Positions 25,081 to 32,674 of a DNA stretch of 34,765 bases are shown piece by piece. The number at the start of each line of letters is the position of its first letter. Position 1 is the stretch's first letter. The DNA is from a virus, in IMG/VR virus record IMGVR_UViG_3300046451_002535, positions 1 through 34,765 of that record, one strand, 5' to 3'. Position numbers and translations under genes: made by a program. The notes beneath the pieces were generated by a model. The model was not told the DNA's origin, made no database searches, and saw only the letters and a list, made by a program, of their open reading frames with translations.

Positions 25081-26379
25081 ATGAAAACAGATATTAAAAA
25101 ATTAGACGAATTAAAAAGAAGAGAGTTTATTACAAGCGCGGCAAAGGCATGTCTCGGAGTTGGGCTCCTGCCAATGGCTGGTTCTTATATCCATAACAGC
25201 GCTGAAGCTTTTACTACTGGCCCTAGGCCCGCTACCGCCCGTTATGTTATTTACTTAAATATGAGTGGGGCGATGTCTCATCTCGATACATTTGGAACAA
25301 ACCCAGATGTGCCAGAGATACAAGGGCCAACAAAATCTATTCCGACTTCTGCTGATGGGGTTATTCTTTCTGAGAATCTTCCGTTAACCGCAAAACATAT
25401 GCATAATGCTGCAATTATTCGAACAATGTCAACAAGTCAAGGAGCTCACGAACAAGCGAGTTACTTGATGCATACAAGCTATTTAAAGCGAGGCACGATT
25501 GCTCACCCTACATTCGGAAGTTGGGTGTCAAAACTTTCGGGATCGATAAATAGCACCATCCCGTCAAATGTGCAAATTGGATCTACTCCGGCGGGGGCCG
25601 GATTTCTTGAGTCTAAATTTGGGCCTCTCCCAATAGGTAATCCAAGTAGTGGCCTAGCAAATAGTAAGTTGGCAGACTATATTGACCAAAGTCGATTCGG
25701 GGGTCGTTTATCTATGGCTCAAAAAATGAATTCCTCTTACCTTAATCAATATGACCAGAAGCAGGTTCGAGCTTACTCTGATCTTTATAAAGACGCGGTC
25801 AAACTCATGCGAAGCGAGGACTTAAAAGCTTTTGATATAACTCTTGAGCCAGAGTCAATGCACGAACTTTATGGAAAAACTAACTTCGGGCAGGGATGCT
25901 TGCTTGCTCGTCGCTTAATAGAAAATCAAGTTCGTTATGTAGAAGTTAGTCGAGGAGGGTGGGACACCCATGATAACAACTTTGAATCTGTTGCGGACAA
26001 TTGCGCAGATATTGATAAAGCTCTAAGCGCTCTTTTAATTGATCTTGAAATGCGTGGACTGCTTAAAGAAACCATGGTTGTTTTAACCTCAGAATTTGGT
26101 AGGACGCCTAAGATAAATGAGCGCGACGGAAGAGATCATTGGCCCTATGGATTTACAGCTTTTCTCGCTGGCGGAGGAATCAAAGGAGGAACGGTTTACG
26201 GAAAAATGGATGATCTAGGAAGAAATCCAGCAGAGGGGAAATTTATTGACCCAGCCTCTCTGAATGCTACTATAGCATACGCGATGGGATTACCTTTAAA
26301 TAAAATACAAACATCTCCTTCCGGCAGACCATTTAAAGTGGCGCATGACGGCAAACCATTAATGAACATAATCAACTAG
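25081..26379 (+). CDS. DUF1501 exported protein, first copy
   Basis: 432 residues from the ATG at 25081 (a TTG at 25069 would add four residues and overlap the previous stop). It opens with a twin-arginine-like signal, KRREFITSAAKACLGVGLLP. DUF1501 is a branch of the alkaline-phosphatase superfamily; motifs seen include YLNMSGAMSHLDTFGTNPD, THDNN, LTSEFGRTPKINERDGRDHW and TAFLAGGGIKGG. In this family these residues resemble metal ligands of sulfatase/phosphatase relatives; the reaction is unknown. It starts 1 bp after the DUF1549/DUF1553 stop and ends 5 bp before the next gene, so it is part of an operon of exported proteins. Confidence 0.88.
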   Translation: MKTDIKKLDELKRREFITSAAKACLGVGLLPMAGSYIHNSAEAFTTGPRPATARYVIYLNMSGAMSHLDTFGTNPDVPEIQGPTKSIPTSADGVILSENLPLTAKHMHNAAIIRTMSTSQGAHEQASYLMHTSYLKRGTIAHPTFGSWVSKLSGSINSTIPSNVQIGSTPAGAGFLESKFGPLPIGNPSSGLANSKLADYIDQSRFGGRLSMAQKMNSSYLNQYDQKQVRAYSDLYKDAVKLMRSEDLKAFDITLEPESMHELYGKTNFGQGCLLARRLIENQVRYVEVSRGGWDTHDNNFESVADNCADIDKALSALLIDLEMRGLLKETMVVLTSEFGRTPKINERDGRDHWPYGFTAFLAGGGIKGGTVYGKMDDLGRNPAEGKFIDPASLNATIAYAMGLPLNKIQTSPSGRPFKVAHDGKPLMNIIN

Positions 26380-26384
26380 AACTT

Positions 26385-28034
26385 ATGAAAAGAAATAAAA
26401 AAATATCCACAGCGAGTTTGATCGCTGGTTACGTACTAGGAGTAGCATTTATCCTAATGATTATGATCGGTGACAATGATAACAAAAGTGTCGTAGAGCT
26501 CGTTGAAGTCAATAGCACTGATGTAAAAACTATTGAAACAAACAATACAATTATACAGGAAAGAATAGTATACAAAGATAGAGTTGAGTTTTCTACGAGT
26601 GGTCCTCAGGAACATTACGCACAGCCTTTAAGAGATGTGGGCGTCGTGAGAGATTTTGCTCATGTTGATAAGGTATGGAGTCACGATTATAGAGATAATG
26701 TAATTAGAGACACTTATGTTAATGGAGTCCAGCATGGACGAGATAATCGCGATAGACCACATAATCAATCTAGAAGCAAGAGAAATAGCAGGATTGGAGA
26801 TGAAGTAAATTCTAATATACTATATCGAGATGACTCAGACATAGGCTTGCTTGACAGACGATTGCATGAGATAGACTCCACTAATCATGATGAAGATTCT
26901 ACCAACATAGGCAACCTCACACCTGACTCAGACAATAAAGATGACATTGGAGATATAGGAGATGATTTTAAGAACACAACCGGTAAGGGATTCAAGGTCG
27001 CTAGTGGTGAGTTATACGCTTATAGTTTTCCATCAAATGGTGTAGGAGCCGGTATAGGTTCCGGAGCATTAGGAGCTGGTGGTGGATTAGGGGCTGGTTT
27101 GAGCGCAGGAGTTGGACAGGGAGTGATGAACGGTGAGACTGTACCTACATTAGGTGGAGTTGGTTCGTATGCACCGGCAGGCTCTGGAGCACCTGGTTCT
27201 GGTACTGGAGCTGGAGCACCTGGTTCTGGTACTGGAGGTTTAACCAATGGAGCTGGAGCTGGAGCAGCTGCTGGTTTGATGACCGGTAAGGTTATTGCTG
27301 CTTTAGGTATAGCGGCTCCTGGAGTTGGAACTGGAGTTGGTGGAGGTGGTTACAATTACGACCATCTACCAAAAGATGGAGCCTTGCACATCATGATGCA
27401 TGTGGATGGTAGTGGTAGTATTCTAAACACTAGGAAGCAATTGGAGATCATGAAAGACACGCTGCTCAAGACAGCTCTATTACCTTATTACAATAACGAT
27501 GAGGAGTTATACGATCGTCGTGTTACCATCATATCTAGCGCTGGGGAAAGAACATTGAAGTTCTTCGAAGAGGCTGCCAAGAAAGACAACGTGTTGGCAA
27601 TCGCTTTTCAGGATGAAGCTCAACCAGCATACCATTTACCCAACTTCAACAAACGGCCAGAAGAGTTCTATCTAGATGATCTCAACAACCTTAAAGCGTC
27701 ACTTGACGGTTATGATGGAGTTTACAGAGGTGTGATGTTTCAAGTTGATCGTGGTAAAACATTCGCCAAGAGCTTCAAAGAGTTTGTTGGTAATGCTTTT
27801 CGCGGTGAAGGTTATTTAGAATCTGACAGCTTGAAGAGGTACTACAAGGACAACAATCCTGCTAACATAAAAAGCAAGAAAGGTATTGTGTTTAGCGATG
27901 AATATCATGCAAAAGATTCTGGAACTCCCCAATACTATTTAGATTTAATTTTAAACGCTTCTCGCAAAATTGGACTAAACCTAAATACATATGGCGGAGG
28001 GCTTACTGATGGTAAATTCAAGAAAGAATTATAA
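26385..28034 (+). CDS. Membrane-anchored protein with Gly-rich linker and vWA-like domain
   Basis: 549 residues. A signal anchor near the N-terminus (ASLIAGYVLGVAFILMIMIG, residues 9-28) is followed by a charged low-complexity stretch (about 40-200), a Gly/Ala/Pro-rich linker (about 215-320) with a 27-bp direct repeat in the DNA at 27186 and 27213, and a C-terminal domain (about 325-549) beginning ALHIMMHVDGSGSILNTRKQ. The Asp-Gly-Ser-Gly-Ser is the metal-ion-dependent adhesion site of von Willebrand factor A domains. It lies between two DUF1501 genes, overlapping the second by 26 bp, so it is probably an exported partner of them. Function unknown; the reader should treat the vWA call as moderately sure. 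Confidence 0.75.
   Translation: MKRNKKISTASLIAGYVLGVAFILMIMIGDNDNKSVVELVEVNSTDVKTIETNNTIIQERIVYKDRVEFSTSGPQEHYAQPLRDVGVVRDFAHVDKVWSHDYRDNVIRDTYVNGVQHGRDNRDRPHNQSRSKRNSRIGDEVNSNILYRDDSDIGLLDRRLHEIDSTNHDEDSTNIGNLTPDSDNKDDIGDIGDDFKNTTGKGFKVASGELYAYSFPSNGVGAGIGSGALGAGGGLGAGLSAGVGQGVMNGETVPTLGGVGSYAPAGSGAPGSGTGAGAPGSGTGGLTNGAGAGAAAGLMTGKVIAALGIAAPGVGTGVGGGGYNYDHLPKDGALHIMMHVDGSGSILNTRKQLEIMKDTLLKTALLPYYNNDEELYDRRVTIISSAGERTLKFFEEAAKKDNVLAIAFQDEAQPAYHLPNFNKRPEEFYLDDLNNLKASLDGYDGVYRGVMFQVDRGKTFAKSFKEFVGNAFRGEGYLESDSLKRYYKDNNPANIKSKKGIVFSDEYHAKDSGTPQYYLDLILNASRKIGLNLNTYGGGLTDGKFKKEL
27186..27239 (+). repeat. 27-bp direct repeat in the Gly-rich linker
   Basis: GGAGCACCTGGTTCTGGTAC is found at 27186 and again at 27213, giving the peptide repeat GAPGSGTGA. 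It keeps frame, so copy number can vary without breaking the gene. Confidence 0.8.
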
Positions 28035-29322
28035 TATAAACAGAAGAGATTTTTTACATGTGGGCTCAGCGGGCGGAGTAACGCTGCCGTGGTTACTTCA
28101 ACACGAGTCTTTCGGCGCTCAGAAACATTATGCCACTCGCGAGGGGGTAGCTAAGAGCGTTATACATATATATTTGCCTGGAGGAATGGCCGCACAGGAG
28201 AGTTGGGATCCTAAGCCATACGCCCCTCTAGAGTATAGGGGTCCGTTTGGAGTGATAGATACTAAACTAACAGGGGTTAAATTCAGTGAAAATATGAAGA
28301 ATATGGCCAAAATCGCGGACAAGATCACTGTGATACGAAGCATGACTCATGGTGAAGCTGCGCACGAGAGGGGTACGCATAATATGTTCACAGGTCATCG
28401 GCCAAGCCCAGCAATTCAATACCCTAGCTTTGGGGCTATTGTGAGTCACGAACTCGGCGGTCGGAATAATTTACCCCCATATGTGGCTATACCCCAAATC
28501 CCAAACGAACACGCTGGGACAGGATATCTAAGCAGTAGATACTCAGCGTTTAGTGTAGGAAGTGATCCGGAGAGTGATAATTTCAATGTAAAGGATCTGT
28601 CTTTGCCTAAAGGGGTTGACGAAGATCGTTTTCTAAAAAGAAGAAGTGTTCTTGGGGGTATAGACCAGCAATTCCTGCAAGCGGAGAAGAGTGACGCCTT
28701 GCAAGCTATGAGTAATTTTTATACAGATGCGTATGCAATGATAAGTAGTCCAGAAGCTAGAAATGCATTTGCCCTAGATAAGGAATCCGACAAGGTAAAG
28801 GATTTTTATGGGCGAGGAGCTGCGGGACAACGGATGTTATTAGCTCGTAGATTAGTGGAGGCCGGTACTCGATTAGTTACATTAACATATGGAGGTTGGG
28901 ATATGCACCAAAATATAGAAAGAGGCTTTAGATCGCAAGGGGCAGAGCTGGATAAAGCTTTAGCGTCGCTAATAACCGATCTAGACCAGCGAGGGTTACT
29001 TGACAGCACGTTGGTGGTTGTAAGTAGTGAGTTTGGGCGTACTCCGAAAATCAACGCCACGGCTGGGAGAGATCACTGGCCGCGAGTATTTAGTACTATG
29101 TTGGCAGGCGGTGGCGTAAGACGGGGTTTTGTATACGGTAGCAGTGATAGCTTCTCTACAGAAGTGGAGGAGGATGGGGTATCGCCTGCGGATTTTGCTA
29201 GTACGATATATAACCAACTAGGCATAACCTCCGATAAGGAATTGATGGCTCCTGGAGGTAGGCCTATGGAGATTGTGGACGGGGGCAAAGTAATAGATGC
29301 CTTATTAGATAGAAAAGCATAA
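28009..29322 (+). CDS. DUF1501 exported protein, second copy
   Basis: 437 residues from the ATG at 28009, preferred over 27991 because a GGCGGAGGG stretch stands 9 nt before it and the signal begins soon after. The twin-arginine signal is NRRDFLHVGSAGG. Family motifs are YLPGGMAAQESWDPKP, HGEAAHERGTHNMFTGHRPS, TYGGWDMHQN, VSSEFGRTPKINATAGRDHW and MLAGGGVRRGFVYG. Only the motifs match the first copy well, so this is a distant paralogue rather than a recent duplication. The base composition looks richer in G+C than the first copy (one 60-base line counted: 32 against 28), hinting at a separate origin. Substrate and reaction are unknown. Confidence 0.88.
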   Translation: MVNSRKNYNINRRDFLHVGSAGGVTLPWLLQHESFGAQKHYATREGVAKSVIHIYLPGGMAAQESWDPKPYAPLEYRGPFGVIDTKLTGVKFSENMKNMAKIADKITVIRSMTHGEAAHERGTHNMFTGHRPSPAIQYPSFGAIVSHELGGRNNLPPYVAIPQIPNEHAGTGYLSSRYSAFSVGSDPESDNFNVKDLSLPKGVDEDRFLKRRSVLGGIDQQFLQAEKSDALQAMSNFYTDAYAMISSPEARNAFALDKESDKVKDFYGRGAAGQRMLLARRLVEAGTRLVTLTYGGWDMHQNIERGFRSQGAELDKALASLITDLDQRGLLDSTLVVVSSEFGRTPKINATAGRDHWPRVFSTMLAGGGVRRGFVYGSSDSFSTEVEEDGVSPADFASTIYNQLGITSDKELMAPGGRPMEIVDGGKVIDALLDRKA

Positions 29323-29335
29323 ACCAGCTAATTGA

Positions 29336-30694
29336 TTGAAGTTTGTAATACTAGCGCTACTCATAGCTACCATCGTAAGCTCTGCTAGAGAACAACAAAT
29401 AGTAATACACTGGACAACCTCAATAAGCACACTAAAGAATCAGTTTGGATCCCCTTTATTTGCTGGCCAGACCAGCAACGGTGATGGCTGCTTGGCTACG
29501 TTAGGTTATTATGATGACGCTACAGAAGAGTTTCCGTTTAAGGGCGATTGGGTCGAACTAACACAAGGAACAAGAGTCGGAGACTCGAGCTCCGGTTACG
29601 GCTTTACCTCTGGAGAGTTTAGCTTTACAGCGGTATTCACAAAGCACAAAGATGATGTTATAATATACCCATCAAACCCAGCTGCATATTTAGCCAAATC
29701 ACAAGTTGTAATAACTGACAGTAACCCGCAATCAGGACAACCATTATCTATAAGGTTTTATGATAGTAGTTCAGTAACTGCCTCCACCAGATACAATGCC
29801 GTAACTGGCCCTGGATGGACGTGGCCAACATTCACCTCCGGAGTTCCAGTAAATCACTACTTTAAGATATCTCCAGCCGAAGCCGTAAGGGTATCTCAAT
29901 GGATTCCAGGTTATCTATTTGAAGATAGCTCAAATGATTATCGAACTTCAATCCGCGTATTTGAGAACAATTCTACAGACGACCTAATAAGCGATCACGC
30001 AGAACAGATAATAAATCAATTAACAAACAGCTCTAATGAATTACAATCCAAAGTACAAACTCAACAAAGTGTTATTGACAGTTATAAATTAAACGCAACT
30101 ATAACCGCTGATTTATTATCATTTAAAAATAATATAATTATAGATTATAACGATACCATATATGGTTTAAATTCTACTATTGAAATATTAAAAAGCAGAA
30201 TACTGTCTCTAGAAAATAGCTTGAGCAGTGCATCAGTATTTAATGACCAATTAACTGCTATAGTAATACAACAAGATAATGACGTATCAGGACTGGAATT
30301 AATTATATCAGCCTTACAACTGGAATTGGAAAATGTCGACGTAAACGCCACTGAAGTCACAAACTCTATCGATACCACATCGCAGTCTCGCGCGTTGGAG
30401 GAGTATATAATAGCTTCCGATTTATACATCGCTCAATTAGATAACGAAATAAAAGAGGTTTCCGCAGAGAGAGATTTATATCGTAAAGTTAATTTAGAAC
30501 TAAATTCAACAATATCATATCTACCAATAGAGGGTTGGATATATTCAACCGATACTAAATGGGTATATATGACCTCCCGCACATTGCCGTACTACTATGA
30601 TAGCGCTAGCTCCTCATGGATATATGGAACTATTATCAACAACCATCGAATGATATATAATTATCTAAAAAAAGAATGGAGCATATTGAAGTAA
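29336..30694 (+). CDS. Secreted coiled-coil protein with Trp/Tyr C-terminal repeats
   Basis: 452 residues from a TTG at 29336; a stop codon directly before it leaves no alternative start. The first residues (KFVILALLIATIVSSAREQQ) are a signal peptide. A beta-rich domain (about 20-200) holds GDWVELTQGTRVGDSSSGYG and FYDSSSVTASTRYNAV, a style common in secreted Verrucomicrobiota proteins. A coiled coil follows (about 215-370), then a tail with WIYSTDTKWVYM, PYYYDSASSSWIYG and YNYLKKEW, a repeat type frequent at the C-terminus of secreted proteins in that phylum. Function unknown. It closes the run of exported proteins and points to the host group. Confidence 0.72.
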   Translation: MKFVILALLIATIVSSAREQQIVIHWTTSISTLKNQFGSPLFAGQTSNGDGCLATLGYYDDATEEFPFKGDWVELTQGTRVGDSSSGYGFTSGEFSFTAVFTKHKDDVIIYPSNPAAYLAKSQVVITDSNPQSGQPLSIRFYDSSSVTASTRYNAVTGPGWTWPTFTSGVPVNHYFKISPAEAVRVSQWIPGYLFEDSSNDYRTSIRVFENNSTDDLISDHAEQIINQLTNSSNELQSKVQTQQSVIDSYKLNATITADLLSFKNNIIIDYNDTIYGLNSTIEILKSRILSLENSLSSASVFNDQLTAIVIQQDNDVSGLELIISALQLELENVDVNATEVTNSIDTTSQSRALEEYIIASDLYIAQLDNEIKEVSAERDLYRKVNLELNSTISYLPIEGWIYSTDTKWVYMTSRTLPYYYDSASSSWIYGTIINNHRMIYNYLKKEWSILK

Positions 30695-30734
30695 AAGAGT
30701 AAATGTAGAAGAGGTTCTGTTTGTAAATTTAGTA

Positions 30735-30763
30735 TTGACAACTTAATGAAATTCTGGTAAAAT
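30735..30763 (+). promoter_or_regulatory. Promoter of the polymerase operon, leaderless layout
   Basis: TTGACA (30735-30740), a 17-bp spacer and TAAAAT (30758-30763). The ATG at 30771 follows after 7 nt. It probably drives the polymerase genes up to the right edge. Confidence 0.78.
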
Positions 30764-30770
30764 ACTCTAC

Positions 30771-31538
30771 ATGATACCATTATTTAAAAGCCATTTCTCA
30801 ATTGGGAAAAGTATATTAACGCTAAATAATCCATCATCACTAGATGACGGCAAAACAGATAGTGTTTTTTCCATAGCTCAAGACAATAACTTAAAAGAGG
30901 TTGTGTTGGTGGAAGATTCCCTAACAGGCTTCCTTCAAGCAAAAAAAGTGTCTGAGTCAATAGGGGTCAAATTGGTGTTTGGATTAAGGATCGACATGTG
31001 TGAAGACTCAAAACTAAACCCAAAGGAAGAATCTGTAAAATCCAGGCACAAGATAGTTATTTTCGCAAAGAACTCCGAAGGATGTAAGTTATTAAATTCG
31101 ATATACAGCGAAGCTTACTCCGAGGCATTCAATTCAGTAGACGAAAAGATGTTAAAAAAACACTGGGATAATAAAAAATTAATATTAGCAATTCCTTTTT
31201 ATGATTCGTTTATATTTAATAATAATATAAAATTCTCGAACTGCACGCCCAACTTTTCTTTCACAAAGCCAGTATATTTTATAGAAAATAATAGCTTGCC
31301 ATTTGATCTGTTATTAAGATCTAGAGTTATTAAATTCGCAGAAGAAAGTAAATGCAAAACAGAAATAGTAAAAAGCATTTATTATAGAAAGAAGAAAGAT
31401 GTGTCTGCGCTCCAAACATACAAGTGCATTACAGGAAGAACCTTTGGAAATAAAACCCTATCAAAACCCAACTTGGATCATTTTGGAAGCAATGAGTTTT
31501 GTTTTGAAAGCTGGAAGGAGCAAAAAAATGAAGCATAA
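30771..31538 (+). CDS. dnaE: Separate PHP domain of DNA polymerase III alpha
   Basis: 255 residues that match only the N-terminal PHP portion of DnaE: FKSHFSIGKSIL in place of the usual HxHS motif, DNNLKEVVLVEDSLTGFLQA where DnaE has the TDHGNMFG-type phrase, and SIGVKLVFGLRID, the classical GIKPIIGxE strand. Several metal-binding His are missing, so the domain is probably not catalytic but structural. The polymerase portion is a separate gene starting 1.1 kb downstream. The gene overlaps the next one by 11 bp. This looks like a stable split rather than decay, since both parts are open and expressed from one promoter. Confidence 0.75.
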   Translation: MIPLFKSHFSIGKSILTLNNPSSLDDGKTDSVFSIAQDNNLKEVVLVEDSLTGFLQAKKVSESIGVKLVFGLRIDMCEDSKLNPKEESVKSRHKIVIFAKNSEGCKLLNSIYSEAYSEAFNSVDEKMLKKHWDNKKLILAIPFYDSFIFNNNIKFSNCTPNFSFTKPVYFIENNSLPFDLLLRSRVIKFAEESKCKTEIVKSIYYRKKKDVSALQTYKCITGRTFGNKTLSKPNLDHFGSNEFCFESWKEQKNEA

Positions 31539-32052
31539 ACTAATACAGCCAAATAAGATATATGTTGATAAATCAAAAATTAAAGGCAGAGGCGTTTTTG
31601 CAGCAGAAGACATCAAAGAAGGAGAGCTAATAGAGCAGTGCCACTTTATAGTTTCTGGATGCATGCGGGAAATGCAAGATAAAGAGCTGGCAAGGTTTGC
31701 ATTTAATATATTTTTTGATAAGAATTTATCCAAAGAAGAAAACGAAAAGATTTCCTTCAAGATCGAACTTCTTTCTATATTCGAAGATGAAGAAATTACA
31801 GAGCATTTAAAAAACTTTTTAGAAGACTTGGGATACGCAGATATAAACAAGCTTTTTAATTCAGCGACAGTACTCGGAAACGGAATGATATATAACCACG
31901 CAAAAAACAATAATATAAACTATGAAGTTGACATTAAAAATATGATATTTGAATATACAGCAAATAAAGAAATAAAAAAAGGAGAAGAATTATTAATAAA
32001 CTACGGAGAACAATACTGGAAAAATCATGAAGGAACAGCTATTAAGATTTAA
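31528..32052 (+). CDS. SET-domain protein
   Basis: 174 residues from the ATG at 31528, which is preceded by AAGGAG with a 7-nt gap, the best ribosome binding site in the window. SET domains transfer a methyl group from S-adenosylmethionine to protein lysines. Motifs in order: SKIKGRGVFAAEDIKEGELI (N-terminal SAM loop), GNGMIYNHAKNNNINYEVD (the NHxxxxN-type core), and YTANKEIKKGEELLINYGEQ then YW (the catalytic Tyr region). Post-SET Cys are absent. It lies inside the split polymerase cluster, overlapping the PHP gene by 11 bp and the exonuclease gene by 26 bp. Its target cannot be told; a replication protein or a host chromatin-like protein is possible. Confidence 0.82.
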   Translation: MKHKLIQPNKIYVDKSKIKGRGVFAAEDIKEGELIEQCHFIVSGCMREMQDKELARFAFNIFFDKNLSKEENEKISFKIELLSIFEDEEITEHLKNFLEDLGYADINKLFNSATVLGNGMIYNHAKNNNINYEVDIKNMIFEYTANKEIKKGEELLINYGEQYWKNHEGTAIKI

Positions 32053-32674
32053 AAATAAACAAAAATATTTACTTTTTGATTACGAAACATGTAATTTGAA
32101 CTTAATTTCCGGACACAATAAACCATGGCAATTAGCCTTTCTTGTTATAGAAAACAATAAAATTGTAGAAGAAAAAGATTACTGGCTTAAGTGGGACGAC
32201 TTGAGGGTATCTCCGGAAGCTGCAAAAATCACAGGATTCACTCAAGCAAAATACAAAAAAAATGCTGTGGACCCCCAATTAGCTCTTGACGATTTTGAAA
32301 AATACCTGTATGATGATTCTTACATTAAAGTGGGGCACAATTTATTAGGGTTCGACGTATACATGCACAATCTTCACAGAAAACTAATTAACCCGAAAGC
32401 TAAATCAGATTTTTCATACATGGATAACTTAGTAGACACCCTTTCTTTAGCGAAGGCCTTAAAGAAACAAATTAAATTAAATAATGAAGATGACTTCCTA
32501 TCTTGGCAGTACAGATTGAACCATTTAATAGAAAGAGGCTTATCCTGCAACCTTAAACAATGCTGCAAGGACTTTGATGTTCCTTTTGACGCAACGAAAT
32601 TACATGACGCATTATATGATATTAGAGTTAATTATGAAGTTTTTAAAAAAATGATATGGGAAATAGAAGTATGA
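32027..32674 (+). CDS. DnaQ-type DEDDh 3-prime exonuclease
   Basis: 215 residues. Motif I LLFDYETCNL (Asp-x-Glu), motif II GHNLLGFDVYMHN (Asp), and motif III LHDALYDIRVNYEVF (His-x4-Asp) are all present, placing it in the DEDDh family of proofreading exonucleases. It probably serves as the epsilon-type proofreading subunit for the polymerase whose gene it joins by an ATGA overlap. The start overlaps the SET gene by 26 bp. Confidence 0.88.
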   Translation: MKEQLLRFKNKQKYLLFDYETCNLNLISGHNKPWQLAFLVIENNKIVEEKDYWLKWDDLRVSPEAAKITGFTQAKYKKNAVDPQLALDDFEKYLYDDSYIKVGHNLLGFDVYMHNLHRKLINPKAKSDFSYMDNLVDTLSLAKALKKQIKLNNEDDFLSWQYRLNHLIERGLSCNLKQCCKDFDVPFDATKLHDALYDIRVNYEVFKKMIWEIEV

